DNA of 64,000 bases, from the NCBI RefSeq assembly GCF_902686445.1, contig NC_062223.1, positions 44,703,998 to 44,767,997 of the forward strand, in the 5' to 3' direction. This DNA is from Sciurus carolinensis. Lineage: Eukaryota; Chordata; Mammalia; Rodentia; Sciuridae. The position numbers were made by a program, and so were the translations under genes. Positions within the stretch are counted from its first letter, which is position 1. Each line of letters opens with the position of its first letter. The notes under the pieces were generated by a model that was not told the origin of the DNA, did not search any database, and saw only the letters and a program-made list of their open reading frames with translations. This document shows, piece after piece, positions 1-11,707 of this stretch.

Positions 1-425
1 AACTGGAGAATATCATGCTAAGTGAGATAAGCCAATCTCAAAAAAACCAAAGGACGAATTATATCGCTAATAAGTGGATGATGACACATAATGGGGGGTG
101 GGAGGGGTTAGTGTTAGGGTTAGGGAGGGGGGCAAGAATGGAGGAAGGAAGGACTGTATAGAGGGAAAAGAGGGGTGGGAGGGGTGGGGGGGAAGGGAAA
201 AAAAATAACAGAATGAATCAAACAACATTACCCTATGTAAATTTATGATTACACAAATGGTATGCCTTAAAGTCATGTACAAACAGAGAAACAACATGTA
301 TCCCATTTGTTTACAATAAAAAAAACTCATATGAATATTTAAAAACAAATCCCACCATTATGTACAATGATAAAATAAAAATATAGGAAAAAATGTGACC
401 AATCCAATTTTTATGGAGTATTAAA
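1..425 (+). mobile_element. L1 3' end (ORF2 tail and G-rich 3' UTR), squirrel-lineage type
   Basis: Starts within the ORF2 tail (..atgctaagtgagataagcca) and continues through a G-rich purine tract (91-205) to an A-rich end. The same element appears inverted at 56455-57240. It holds a telomere-like TTAGGG stretch at 105-125. Confidence 0.85.
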
Positions 426-1127
426 AAAAAAAAAAAGGTAAAAACTCAGGGTCATAAACTCATTCATCTAACAATGGTTGGGACCTACTAATTTAAACCA
501 TTAATTAAACGTCACTCTAATTAGTAAATTAAGTCTAACAGTTAAAATCATAATTAGTAAACTGGGATCTACTAAACTGATTTAATTTAATAAATTAGAC
601 TAACTGGTTTAATAAGCAAAATTATTCTCATCCCTTGAGAGTCTGTGGGGGATTGACTTTAGGACCCTCTCTCAGATTCTAAATCTGCAGATGCTTAAAT
701 ATCTTATATTCTCCCATATACTTTAAATTAATTCTAGATGATGTAATGTTATGCAGATAGCTGTTGTATTGTTTAGGGAGTAAGAAATAAAAGCCTGTAT
801 GTGTTCAGTAAGACCACAATTTTTTTTTCAGTATTTTCAATTCATACATGGATATAGAACCCATGAATAAAACGAGCCAACTACTAAATGGGAATTATTA
901 ACTGGAATAATAACTGATGTTTGTCATCAGAATAAATATGGCATCACTTACTGGCCATTATGTAATTAAATGCTAGAGCAGAAGGTGCTTAGTGAGCAGA
1001 GAAGTAAAGTATATAGAGGTGGAGGGTCTTAGAAAAAACATTGTTAGACTTGAATGCTCCTTACTCTAAGGATCTTTCAATTGTAATTTCTTTTAATTAT
1101 TTGTACCACCATGTGTTTTTAAAAATA

Positions 1128-1325
1128 TATATACCGGGTTCTGACCCCAGGGGCACTTTACCAATGAGCTATATTCTCAGTCCTTTTAATTAATTTATTT
1201 TTATTTTGAGACAGAGTCTCACTAAGTCACTGAGGATCTTGCTAAATTGCTAAGGCTGGCTTTGAACCTGCAATCCTGCCTCCCAAAATTCTGGGATTAC
1301 AGGCATGTACCACCATACCTAGCTT
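1128..1325 (-). mobile_element. B1-dID SINE, inverted
   Basis: Inverted ID head (accaatgagctatattctca) then inverted B1 part ending in ggcatgtaccaccatacc. Confidence 0.85.
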
Positions 1326-1794
1326 ACTCTAAGGATCTTTATGCGTAAAGCACAAATCATCTTTTCGACTCAAATCATCATCTCAGATTAGTGTTGAACT
1401 ATTCTTACAAGCTGGCCATTTTTCCTTTTTCAGTATTCTCTTATCAGTTACCAATAGTGATTCTACCCTTAAAATATTTCTATGCTATAATTTGTGAAAA
1501 CACAGGTACTTTTGTGAATTGTTTTAATTTGCAAAATCCCACATGTGATTTTTAGTGATACTATAAATCCAGCAGCTACATTTACATTTTGGGGGAAATA
1601 TCTGAATAATTTAGTATTTTGTACTTTATGTGGACAATGATGCCTCCTTATCTGGTCCACAAATCATGGACCTCAGTCTTGCCTTTTGGGCTCATTACCC
1701 TATAATGAGGAGTAAAATCTATTACTACAAGGAGTAAAAACCCAAAAGACAAAAGGAACATCTGAGAACACTGACTTAGAACCTTTAGTATGTA

Positions 1795-2215
1795 CCTCTG
1801 TATTAGTCCCTTTGCCACTGCTATATGTGAGGTTGGATACTTTATAAAGAAAAGCGGCATCTTTAGTTCACAGTGTCTGTATCCAAGAGCATGGCATCTG
1901 TTCTGCCCTGGTAAGGGTCTCATAGCGGATGGCATCACAATGGTAGGAGTGTGTGCGGAAGGGGATTACATGGTGAAACAGGAAGTCAGCATAGGACTCA
2001 GGGGTCAGGCTTGCTGTTTTATATCAATCCACTCTCTCAGGAACTAACCTTAAGATGTACAGTTCTTAAGGATCCCTTTTAATCTTTTCCAAGGGCAGCA
2101 CCCCCAATGACCTAGCCACTTCCCACTAGGCTCCATGTCTTATGAAGGTTTCACTACCTCAAGATCAGTACATGGGGACCAAGCCTTCAGAATATGAACT
2201 CCTGTGGGACAAACC
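1795..2215 (-). mobile_element. MaLR-type LTR, inverted
   Basis: Begins with tattagtccctttgccactg (an inverted MaLR LTR end), followed by ctttataaagaaaagc and 'cctagccacttcccactagg'. Diverged; the subfamily is not certain. Confidence 0.6.
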
Positions 2216-2251
2216 ATATGCACCCACAGCAGACTTTTATGAGAACTTTTT

Positions 2252-2450
2252 TTGGTACTCAGGGTTGAACCCAGGGAAGCTTTACCACTGAGCTACATTC
2301 CCAGTCTTTAATTTTTTTATTTTAAGAAAGGGTCTTGATAAGTTGCTTAGGTTCCTGCTAAGGTACTGAGGCTGGCCTCAAACTTGTGACCCTTCTGCCT
2401 CAACTCGCAAATAGCTGGGATTACAGGCATATGCCACCACACCCAGCTGT
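2252..2450 (-). mobile_element. B1-dID SINE, inverted
   Basis: ggtactcagggttgaaccca start and ggcatatgccaccacaccca end. Confidence 0.88.
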
Positions 2451-2781
2451 ATGAAAATTTAATGAAAGTTTCCAAGACCTTCTTCCTAGAAAAGTGCTCA
2501 TGTACATGAATTTTAATGTACATTTCTGGATGTTCCTGGATCCTCTAAAACTTGAACATAGGTCCTAGGATAAGTACTCTTGCCTTAGGGACATAACTAC
2601 ACATGATTTCAAAAAACATGGCCTAATTTGGGATTGACATTAATTTGGAATCAGGTCACGAGACTGACAGAATGCAAAAGGCAAGGTCATTAATCAAAGA
2701 ATCACTGAAGATATAAACCAAAAGTTCTCCTTTATCAGAAACTACAGGTAATAAAATCATCACGTTGGCCATATACATCCT

Positions 2782-3160
2782 TTGTTAGTCAGTTTTCCCT
2801 TACTATAACAAATACCTAGGTAAATCAATTTCATAAGAGAAAAGGCTTATTTTGGCTCACAGTTTTAGAAGTTCCAGTTCAAGATCAAGCAGATCCAGGC
2901 CTTTGGGTCTTTGGTGAGGCAGTACATCATGAAGGGGAACACATGGTACAAAGGTGTTCACTTTATGGTCAGGAAGCAAAAGGGAGGAAGAAGAAGGAAC
3001 TAGGATCCCAATACCCACTTCATCAACACATACCCAGTGACCTAACTTTCTCCCATTAGGGCCCACCTCTAAAAGTTTCCACCATCTCCCAATAGTGCCA
3101 CAGATTGGGAACCATGGCTTTAACACATGGAGGACATTTCAGATCCAAACTATAGTATTT
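2782..3160 (-). mobile_element. MaLR-type LTR, inverted
   Basis: tttgttagtcagttttccct, ggctcacagttttagaagtt and gacctaactttctcccatta are typical of rodent ORR1/MT-like MaLR LTRs read backwards. Same orientation as the copy 600 bases upstream. Confidence 0.65.
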
Positions 3161-3219
3161 CCGCATTACAACAATCAATCCTGGTATCATGACATAGTAT
3201 TTGCAGCAGCAATAGCAAT

Positions 3220-3350
3220 AATCACTAATGTTCACTGAGCATTTATTATGAATCAAGCACCATTTTAAATGCTTTATATGAATTCATTTAATCTTTATAG
3301 CCACCCTAAGAAACAGGTGCATTTCCCTCACTTAAAAGATAGGAAAAAGA
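3220..3350 (-). mobile_element. MIR SINE, inverted
   Basis: tgttcactgagcatttatta and gaattcatttaatctttata, inverted MIR 3' and core text. Confidence 0.55.
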
Positions 3351-3484
3351 AATTTTTCTGACTACAATGTTGGAGACAAGGCCTATCACATGCACCATCA
3401 ATTATGCTATTGGTAGAATGTTTCCCCAGACACAATTTGGCCTAGTAGTTTATCAAAATCTATGTGACAATCAATCCCAGAGAC

Positions 3485-3925
3485 TCAGAAAGCTGAAGCA
3501 CACCAGGCTCAGAGGCACACCTTTGTATTTCCAGAGGTTTGGGAGGCTGAGGCAGGAGGATCAAATTCAAGGTTAGCCTCAGCAGTTTAGCAAGATGTGT
3601 CTCACAAAAAAAAAGGCGGAGGGGGCAGGGAGGGCGGGAAGGTTCTGGGGATGTGGCTCAATGGTTAAGTGCCCCTAGGTTCAAACCCCAATACCAAAAC
3701 AAAAAAGAAGGTTGAGCCAAAAGGACTGCAAGTTCAAAAAGTTTGCCTGGCAAAATCCTGTCTCTCAAAAAATAAAAAGGGCTAGAGATGTAGCTCAGTG
3801 GTAAAGCACCCCTGGGTTCAATCCCAGATATCAATCAATAAATAAATAAGGTCTGGGGATATAGTTTGGTAGCAGAACATCCCTGGTTCAATCCCTAATA
3901 TTAAAAATAAATAAATAAATAAAAT
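3485..3925 (+). mobile_element. B1-dID SINE followed by two extra ID-like heads
   Basis: A B1 part at 3500-3610 and ID heads at about 3640, 3780 and 3850, each ending in a ttcaaaccc/ttcaatccc box. Confidence 0.75.
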
Positions 3926-4729
3926 AATTTTAAAATGGGGTCCATAATGTTTGCTATAAGAATACAAAGTTAAATAATAAATTACCTGGGAAGGGGTTTG
4001 ATCATTTTAGAAGAAACACATCTTGAAACCTCAAAATGTTTGCACTTCTTCCAAATATGCAGAATTACTGATCATTTACACTTTAGAGAGATAACATCAA
4101 CGCTGACATTCTTAGACTATGACCACTCCCTCTTAAAACTTTCATTTTTGGACTTGATTCTACAGCTTAGGTATTCTTAATAAAAGACATGAACTGGGGC
4201 AACTGCTGGCAATACATTGCCACCTTTCATGTATGAGGTTTGCTCCCTGCCAGGGATCTGAAATGACTTCACCCTCACTCAGCAGACTGAGTCCCCTCGA
4301 CCTCATGGGAACTAAACCCCCAGGCAGTGAATTTAGGGTGTGGTGAACTCACTCACATTTTTTTTAAAACCTGCACAAGTACAGTCCTGGCAGGAATCAG
4401 CCTCAGACTTTTCAAACACTTTTTTAATGAAAGCTATAATTTACACTCCACCCTTCTGTTTCCCAGAGCACTTCAGAGAAATCAGAACACTACTGAGGCT
4501 AGCCAAAGACAGAAATATTTGGGAAATTATTCTAGAATTTTAATTTCTCATGCAACTGAAAACCCACAACTAGGCTGACAGCTGGGAAAATGCTGTTGCT
4601 CTTAAGTGGTAGTTAATGTTATCATATTAGAACTATGCTCAGGGCCACACACACAAGGAGGCCTAATAAAAATGCCATCTGAAAACAATAATAATATTGC
4701 TTCTTCTAACCAAAGTCAAATTTGCTTAC

Positions 4730-4892
4730 AGTGAGGTCTTTGTACTCTTTGGGGGTTAGAAGAGTCCGACTTTACTTTTTTCTGTAAAGCTTCATCAGAA
4801 CATTCCACAGCACCTCCCAGGCCTTTCTCAGATTCATTTGATTTTGATTTTCCTGCTTCATTTATATGAGACTTGTCAAGGTTTTCAGACAT
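4730..4892 (-). CDS. TCP11L1: TCP11L1 first coding exon (exon 2), N-terminal 54 residues
   Basis: The exon encodes [20 protein letters not shown] and continues to QRVQRPH. This is a hydrophilic, Ser/Lys/Glu-rich and probably disordered N-terminus that precedes the TCP11 domain. The start at 4892 is chosen because it matches the orthologue; the upstream in-frame codons TTG AGA are untranslated. The exon ends in a CAC T|GTAAGC donor (phase 1) at 4730/4729. Its 3' splice site is at 4917/4918, after a pyrimidine-rich tract (T-run then CTTTCCTAG), so the exon also carries 24 bases of 5' UTR (4893-4916). Reading on past the donor gives only four residues before a stop, as expected for an intron. 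Confidence 0.92.
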
Positions 4893-4916
4893 TCTCAATT
4901 AAGTTTATTCACTTTC
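4893..4916 (-). other. TCP11L1: TCP11L1 exon 2, 5' UTR portion
   Basis: There are 24 untranslated bases between the TTTCTTTCCTAG acceptor and the ATG. Confidence 0.75.
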
Positions 4917-4949
4917 CTAGGAAAGAAAAAAAAAAAATGAGTCAAAAGT

Positions 4950-5065
4950 ATTCTAACTCTGTTACTACCAGTGTGACTCTAGGCAAATAATGAATCTTTT
5001 TGGTCAGTTTTCTGATCTGTAAAATACACAGGTTTGCTAAGGTCTTATCCAGCTACAATATTCGA
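4950..5065 (+). mobile_element. MIR-like remnant
   Basis: accagtgtgactctaggcaa and cagttttctgatctgtaaaa resemble MIR. Weak. Confidence 0.45.
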
Positions 5066-6804
5066 CTTCAAGATTAAACAGATTCTTATAAAATGACCCT
5101 TGTAATTTATCAAATTTATGGACCTCAGAGAATAAGTTCTGAGTAACCTCACACATCACAAAAATGCAGTGCGTTAAACTAATAGAAGACTACTTCTGTT
5201 TTAATCAAAGGGAATAATTTGGTCTTAAATTCTTTACTTACTCCTGTAAGTAGAGAGGAAAACTACTTGGGAACAATGCTTCTCATCAGGTTTGAGAGTG
5301 AAAACACCGGACTGAGGAGTTGGTTCCCTAATTCCATCATGTGGATAAAAATATGGATAAAAAAGTACATTGGGACTACAAAGGTACAGTAGACTCTCAT
5401 GAAGTGTTTATGAGAAATGTGTACCAGTCAGTAGAAAAGAGATCATGAGAAAAGAAGAAGTTGCAAACAATCATTAAAGTATGTGGTTGGGTGGGGTTTT
5501 CATTTTATTAGTTGCTGATTAGAACAGGAATATTACTTGACATTTTGGTTTGGACCAGTTAATAAAGGCCCTTCTGTAATTGCATCTAAGTCCCCACCCC
5601 TTTCTCTATTCTTTCCGTGTTTCTAATTAAGGGTTAACAAAGACAAAATGCTTTCTGTATTTACAAATCTGAAAATAATTAACATTTGTACACTGCACTT
5701 AAAGATCACAAAACATTTTTGGAAACGCTAATTAGATTGTATTATTCACCTGGAAGTTAATCAACAGATCAAAAGAAATGCAGACTGCTTTAGGGAGGTT
5801 TGGCAGACTCTCTTCTGCCCATTAGAGAGAACAATCACTTGCTATAATTATCTGAAATTTCAGAGACCTCCATTAAACAGGATGAAGTTACTGGAACTGA
5901 AAATTTTAGGCCCAGTGATATTAATATGCATGTTTAAAAAAACGTACTTCCCCTTTTGCAATTCAACTTCACCTTTCAACACCCATTTCCTCACTGTCCT
6001 ACATCCTACAAGGGTCTGGAAATGCTCCAAAGGATGGTATTACCACGATATTGTATGAGACAGGACAAAAACATTTCTAATTTTATCCTCTTCACATGAT
6101 GAGAAGCAGCCCAGAAAAGATGAAGTAATTCATTCTGTGCAGTGAAAAAGAAAAGCAAGATTCCTAGGCCTTTGATGCTCAGTAAACGAACCCCACCCAC
6201 CTTTTAAGATGCACCAAGTCCTATCTCTTCTCAGGACAGTATTTGCACAGTTCCCAGAAATCCCGCAGGGCTGGTTGCTAGACATCAGACATTCATTGCT
6301 ACCTTAAATTCGATCAAAATATGCTTATTTATAGGAATAAAAGGATGGAATACATAGACTAGAGAAGACAGAACTGCTTACAGAGAACCATAATGAAACT
6401 CAAGCCTTAGTGATATTATGAAAATTGCTGTTATGAAAAGTAAAGGGAGAAACTGATTCCTTCCCAGAAGAGATGACATTTGAACTGATGTTTAAAGAAC
6501 TTCACCCAGTTGTAAAATATTTGGAGACAGAAGAGATAAAAGAGGGTCATTTCATTCAAAGGGCAGAAGTCACAGCACACGAAAATAAGGAAAGATGGGT
6601 TGGGGCCACATGGTACAAGTGCTAAGTTTTTATTAAAAACCAAGAAAGAACTCTTCACCTAGATTTTGAACTTAAGAGCCAGAACCACCATATTCCACAC
6701 ATATGTTCCATACATATAAACCCAAACAGATAACCCGCCAGGTGTTTGTTGATAGCAATGAATCCCTGTGTCATCTTTGTGATGTCACTGTATTTGGGAA
6801 GGCG

Positions 6805-6975
6805 GGGTGTTGGTCTCAGACGTACCTGGGGTCCAATTCTGGCTTCTCACTAGCAATGTGACTCGGGTTTCCTCCTCTGGAAAATGGAGCTACATACCTC
6901 CTAGGACTGGGGGTAAGATTAAACGGGGATTGTACCCAGCAGCCTGGCACACAAGCTTTCCACAAATGGTAACTA
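6805..6975 (+). mobile_element. MIR SINE
   Basis: ccaattctggcttctcacta, gtttcctcctctggaaaatg and agcctggcacacaa follow MIR core and 3' parts. Confidence 0.7.
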
Positions 6976-7499
6976 TCATTAAAAGGCTACAGGGTGCCGC
7001 CAGGAGCCATTTAATTGCTCTCAGTGCGCTCATTCATTCAACAATCACCAGCCTCCACGGTGCCTAAAAAGGAAACCGAGGGTAGGAGGATCCTCCCAGC
7101 GGCCGTCAAGACCCGCATCTGCTCGAGCTGCACGCGGGCCTCGGCCGGACCGCAGCGCCCCCCGCCCCGGCAGAAACGGTAAAAGAGGGGCTCTCCACGG
7201 GCGCCGGGGGTCGCTCCCTCCGGCGCTCAGCGCCGCTCTCTCGCCGCGTCCGGATTCCGTTGTAAACAGCTGTTTGGGTCAAGGGAGTGGCTGGGCCGGG
7301 AGCCAGCGACGGGAGCGGAGCGGGGCGCGCCGGCGGGCGGCCTCGAGGGTGGGCCTCAACCGGCCCGCGGCCCCTGCCTCCTCCTCGCCTCTACCCATAA
7401 CCGGACCCCGACCCGACGGGAGAAGGCGGAGAAATGCCTGTGGTTCGACCTCGCGCCTCTAGTGCGGGCCCCGCCAGCCTCCGCGCCCGCTCCCCTCAC

Positions 7500-7800
7500 C
7501 TGCCGCGGAGTCGGCGTTATCCCTCCTGCCGCTCCCGCCGCGAATCAGGCGGGGCGGGCGCCGCGGAGGAGGCGGGAGCGATGCGCGGCCAGCAGGGGCG
7601 GTTCAGCCTCTGCCCCTCCGAGGCCGCATCCCTAGCCGCGCCGCGAGCGGTCCTCCCTGCCCGCCTCGGGTGGGCAGCGGCCAGAGCAGCCGCACCTCCG
7701 AGTGTGGAAGGGGGAGGTTGCTTTTAGCCGAGAGGCGCCTGCTTAACGCAGGGCGGCGCCATGTTTTCGTACGGAGAGTTGAGCGACTCTAACTCGCCGA
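7500..7800 (-). other. TCP11L1: Probable TCP11L1 non-coding exon 1
   Basis: On the minus strand the CpG island contains a strong donor, CGGCAG|GTGAGG, whose exon side ends at 7500. It lies 2.6 kb upstream of the exon 2 acceptor. No ATG-led frame joins exon 2 convincingly, so the exon is called untranslated. The upper end is a guess; the start sites may be scattered across the repeated YY1-like motifs at 7755-7934. Confidence 0.5.
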
Positions 7801-7934
7801 AGGGTCTCGGCGCCGGGTGGCGCCATACTTCCGTACGGGGAGGCGTGCCGGGTGCCTGCCTAGGATCTCCAGTGGGCGGTGCTCGGAGCGGGAGGTGTCC
7901 GCCCCACACAGGGAGGCGCCATGTTTCCGTACGG
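7755..7934 (-). promoter_or_regulatory. Three-copy YY1-like promoter motif cluster
   Basis: Near-identical 20-bp blocks occur at 7755-7774, 7819-7838 and 7915-7934 (copy 3 reads ggcgccatgtttccgtacgg). On the gene strand copies 1 and 3 contain AAACATGGCGCC, fitting the YY1 core AANATGGCG; copy 2 differs at two positions next to the core. Each also carries the half-palindrome CCGTACGG or a one-base variant. Spacings are 64 and 96 bp. A role in setting TCP11L1 transcription starts is inferred. Confidence 0.6.
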
Positions 7935-8582
7935 AAAGGCGGAGGCGCGACCGGGTGCCAAGCGAGGGGCGCCGGGAGGGGAGACAGAAGGCGGTGTGGA
8001 GTCGATCAAGAGAAGGAAAAGCATCCTTAGGGCCAGTCGCCTTTAAAACCTTAACCGCCCGGACTATGAAACTTAAATATTAAGTCTTTGTAGCTAAATG
8101 AAGTTTATTCGCCTTCCCTCATTTTGGCTACTGAAACCCCACACCCGCCACCTAGACAGCAGTCTCCAAGGCTGGGACTCGGTTTGGTTTCTGAGTCGTT
8201 ACTTGAGCGGGCTGCTGCACGTTGTCCGCAGGAAATGCAAGACTTCTGGAGAGACGGAAGGCAGAGGACAAGCAGTTCTCGTGAGTGCTCCGCTCCGCGC
8301 ACGTCGTTCGGAAGCAGGGCAGCGCTGAGAGCGTTTTGGGTCTTGTCCAGAAATGAACGTTTCCCTGAGGTCTCATGTTAACACAAGCCCATTTTGAAAC
8401 ATTGTCTCCCTCGGTGCCAGGTAGTGGGCCCGTGACTACAGTGGTGCTGGACCGACCTCACGAGTTGCTACTCCACAGTAACTCTGCTTTCATCAGCCTG
8501 CAGCAGTAAAATAGCACACTGCATGAATAGAAATAGTTATGGTGCTTAATCTTAAAACATAAAAGGCAAGTGACATTTATTT

Positions 8583-8790
8583 GGTACTGGGGGTTGAACC
8601 AAGGGGCACTTTACTGTAGAGTTAACTACATCCCCGGCCCCCCCCCCCCCCTTTTTTTAAATTGAGACAACTTCTCACTAAATTGAGGTTTGCCCTAAAT
8701 TGTTGAGGCTGGCCTCGAATTTGCGATCTTCGTGCCTCGACCTCCGGAATCGCTGGGATGATGGGCATGCGCCAACACGCCACCACAGCA
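8583..8790 (-). mobile_element. B1-dID SINE, inverted
   Basis: ggtactgggggttgaaccaa start; contains a 14-base C run (8638-8651) at the ID/B1 junction. Confidence 0.85.
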
Positions 8791-10857
8791 TATGACTACT
8801 GTTCATTTGTTTAAAAAAAAAAAAAAAGAAACTTTAAAATTGGGCATAAATGATAAATGCCTTAACATAAGTCTCCTACCTGTATTCTAGTGCATTGTAA
8901 CAAGTATTAATGACTAAGTGCAATACAAAGCCCTGAAACCATTTACCAACTAGCACATTATTTTCCTTAAAAAAAAAATGCAGCAGTTCTCAGATGAAGG
9001 TTCACTTTAGGAGAGGGAAAAAAAACAAAATCTTAAAATATTAAGCAGAAACTGTTAAGATTCACAAAGAAAACATTAATGTTCTTCAACTCTAACTACA
9101 TTTTAGCATATGGGGCAGAGGGGCTGCTATAACTATCACCTAAAAACTCAGGGTGATGCCAGGCAAGAAGTATTAAGTTTCCTGGGTAATTCTGACATGT
9201 GGCCAGGCTAGAACCACCTCCACCCATCAAGTGTCCCCTACCTTCCTTGAAGGATCAATATAACCAAGTTTCACTTGGAGCAACACTGGACAATACAGCA
9301 GGCACTCATTTCATTTGGAATGATTTAGTTATCATCTTTTGATATATTCTGAGCTGTTTCCTTTACACTGACACTCATTCCAGTTGACTCTGGCTGCAAG
9401 GACTGGAAACAAACTACCACAAGGCAAAAGGAGTTCACTGCACACTGTCTAGGAATCGGGAGGAGAAAGGTGGCGGCAGCTGCTCTGTCACCGCCCTGGA
9501 ACACACGAGGCCTTTCATCACATCTCTGCTTCTGGCTCCCTCCTAATTTAGGTTTACCTGTATAGAATATCCACCAGCTGATGTCTGCACAGTCTCATTA
9601 GCTTATAGGGAGGCTGCCCTTGGATGAGTTGCTCAGCTCTGGAGTACTCTGCGAGGGTGACGGTGGCTCAGTCACCCAGGCATCAGGCACACACATGGGC
9701 CTGGGTCTCCAGGAAGGCAGCAAGAATAAATGAATGAGGACATACAGCTGATGGTAACTGACGGTTCCAGGAACCCAGGAGGGTTGCCCAAGGCATTCAG
9801 GGTAGCATTGGACCTGGGCCTTAAAACTTTGACAATGTTTGCAGTAAATACAAGTTTTTTAAGACTTTATTCTATTCTTATGAAGTTTTGAGGGAAACAT
9901 TTTAACAGTATGTTTTCCATGCAATTATTCTGTTAAAATGTTGCTTCTTTTAACAGCATGAACATCACTAACCAGTTAGTTCTGCCTTGCCCTGAAGGTG
10001 TTAGTTTGGTTGCCAAATAATCATGTTCTTTATGTGCAAAATAAAGATTGAAAGTCAGATAGCACAGAGTTCTGCCAACAATATTGGGCTCATCAGTTTC
10101 AGAGGCTTGTTTATGAAAACTTCCTCACACTTAAGTCATGAACTACCTCTTTTTTCTTTCACTTAATTGTAAAGAAAGCTGCTTCCCCACCTTCTTACCT
10201 TTGCAAGAAAACCTGACTTTCCCTGCTGTATTAGAATTGGTATCATAGATTATATATTGTGGATATTAGTCCTCGACCTTCCTTTTGAAGACTAGCCAGT
10301 TTCAGTTACATCAGAAAATGAAAGTTCATTACTGTAATGCCAGAATATTGTGCATCGTTTAAGTTTTCCCAGCCTCTCTTTAAAAGTCTTGAGTTAAAAT
10401 ATAAAACCCAGCCTCATAATAAACTAAAAGGTTAAAATAAGGATGAACAATTTCAATTTGTATTATAATTTCATTTCAAATTGTGCTGTACTGCCTCTTT
10501 ATCAAATACACAATAATCATGAACTTGTTTAAAAAGTTAAAAACTTTAGCTCTAGTGACCAATTTATAAGAAATATGGGACACAAAGGGACATGATAAAG
10601 GACAGGCTAAGCTTCCAATAAGCAAAATCCAGATTGTGAGAAACTCAAGGACAAATGACTGGGTTTATTCAACAGCAGAGACACACAAGGAAAAGAAGGA
10701 TGGATGGAGGGAGGGAGGGAGAACCGATAAAGAGCAACTTAAGAAGCAAATTATGGATGTTGTTTCACTATTTGAATAAACTGTCAAAATTATTTGAGAT
10801 CATCAGAAAATTTGAGCATTAACTGTATACTTGATGATAAAAAAATTATAGATTTAT

Positions 10858-10960
10858 GGGGCTAGAGTTGTGGCTCAGTGGTAGAGCACTTGCCTACCAC
10901 TGCAAGGCACTGGGTTTAATCGTCAGCACCACATAATAAATAAGATAAAGGTATCAAAAA
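10858..10960 (+). mobile_element. ID SINE
   Basis: gttgtggctcagtggtagag head and A-rich tail with aggtat. Confidence 0.85.
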
Positions 10961-11315
10961 TTATAAGTTTGAGTGATAATGATATTGTGGTTATTTTTTA
11001 ATATCCTTATCTTTTGGCCATAGTTACTGAAATTTTATACAGGAAGTGAGATGATGTCTGAAATTTGCTGGGGAAATGGGTGGGGATATAAACAAGACTG
11101 GCCACAAGTTGACAATTGTAGATTTTGGTTGATGGGTACATGGGCAAGTTAAAGTTTTCAGAAATATCAGGATGGTCTGATTTTTTACTTGTTTACAATT
11201 TATTGGTAATAAGAAAATACATTTTATCACAGACTGCTTCTTCTATCTTGCATCTTTAAGGAGTACCATTCAAAATACAAGTCATACTAATCTATTAATA
11301 TGTAATTACAGTACT

Positions 11316-11525
11316 AGGGCTGGGGCTCAGTGGTAGAGAACTTCCCCAGCATGCATGAGGCACTGGGATCAATCTCTGGCCCAACATAAAAATAAAAACA
11401 ATGGCAGGGGAGATACCTCAGTTGGTAGAGTGCTTGCCTTGCCAGCACAAGACACTGGGGTTCAATCCCCAGCACTGCAAAAAAATAAAATAAAAACAAA
11501 GTAAAATAAAATAAAATAATAAAAA
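11316..11525 (+). mobile_element. Two ID SINEs in tandem
   Basis: Heads at 11316 and 11402; the second is of the gttggtagagtgcttgcctt type, which is distinct from the first. Confidence 0.85.
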
Positions 11526-11707
11526 CAAAGGTACTGTGTCCATCTACAACTAAAAAATATTTTTAATTTAAAAAATTTGTAATTACAGACTTTTTCACTT
11601 TTAAGTACATTCTTATATAAACACTATCTGTCATATCATCTAAATCCCTACAATGGGGATTGGGCACAGTGACTATAAATCAACTCACCTAAGAAATGCC
11701 AGTACTT

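Larger units (their letters stand above)
1..4729 (-). other. TCP11L1: TCP11L1 intron 2 (partial)
   Basis: No coding exon is recognised here. Listed repeats cover about half. The unassigned stretches are about 426-1127 (very AT-rich, with imperfect repeats of taattagtaaa around 485-620), 1326-1797, 2460-2780 and 3930-4729, in which I see nothing identifiable. Confidence 0.6.
4917..7499 (-). other. TCP11L1: TCP11L1 intron 1
   Basis: Mostly unique sequence with old repeat traces: a MIR-like stretch near 4955-5060, a weak L2-like stretch near 6430-6610 and a clear MIR at about 6805-6975. I see no exon in it. Confidence 0.5.
4730..7950 (-). other. TCP11L1: TCP11L1, 5' part of gene (promoter, exon 1, coding exon 2)
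   Basis: This is the 5' end of TCP11-like 1, a T-complex 11 family protein of about 500 residues. Only the promoter CpG island, a probable non-coding first exon and the first coding exon are in the window; the TCP11 domain exons lie beyond position 1. I identify it from the N-terminal peptide starting MSENLDKS, which closely matches the mammalian orthologue as I recall it, and from its place downstream of DEPDC7 on the same strand, as in human 11p13. The molecular role of TCP11L1 is poorly defined. The upper limit given is the edge of the CpG-rich promoter, not a mapped start site. Confidence 0.85.
7080..8060. promoter_or_regulatory. TCP11L1: CpG-island promoter of TCP11L1
   Basis: About 1 kb of GC-rich, CpG-dense sequence with many GC-box-like runs and no TATA box stands out from AT-rich surroundings. 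CpG density drops on both sides. It holds the putative exon 1 donor at 7500 and three copies of a YY1-like 20-bp motif. Open frames across it on both strands are a by-product of GC-rich composition and are not called as genes. A weaker CpG-containing shoulder continues to about 8330. Confidence 0.85.

Noticed and set aside
105..125. A true interstitial telomere or chromosome-fusion scar
   Set aside because: The tract is only 21 bases and lies at the same place in two copies of one L1 type, so it is part of the element.
7274..8381. Several open frames in the TCP11L1 CpG island
   Set aside because: Arg/Pro/Gly-rich shadows of GC-rich DNA in several frames at once; none matches a known protein or joins exon 2.
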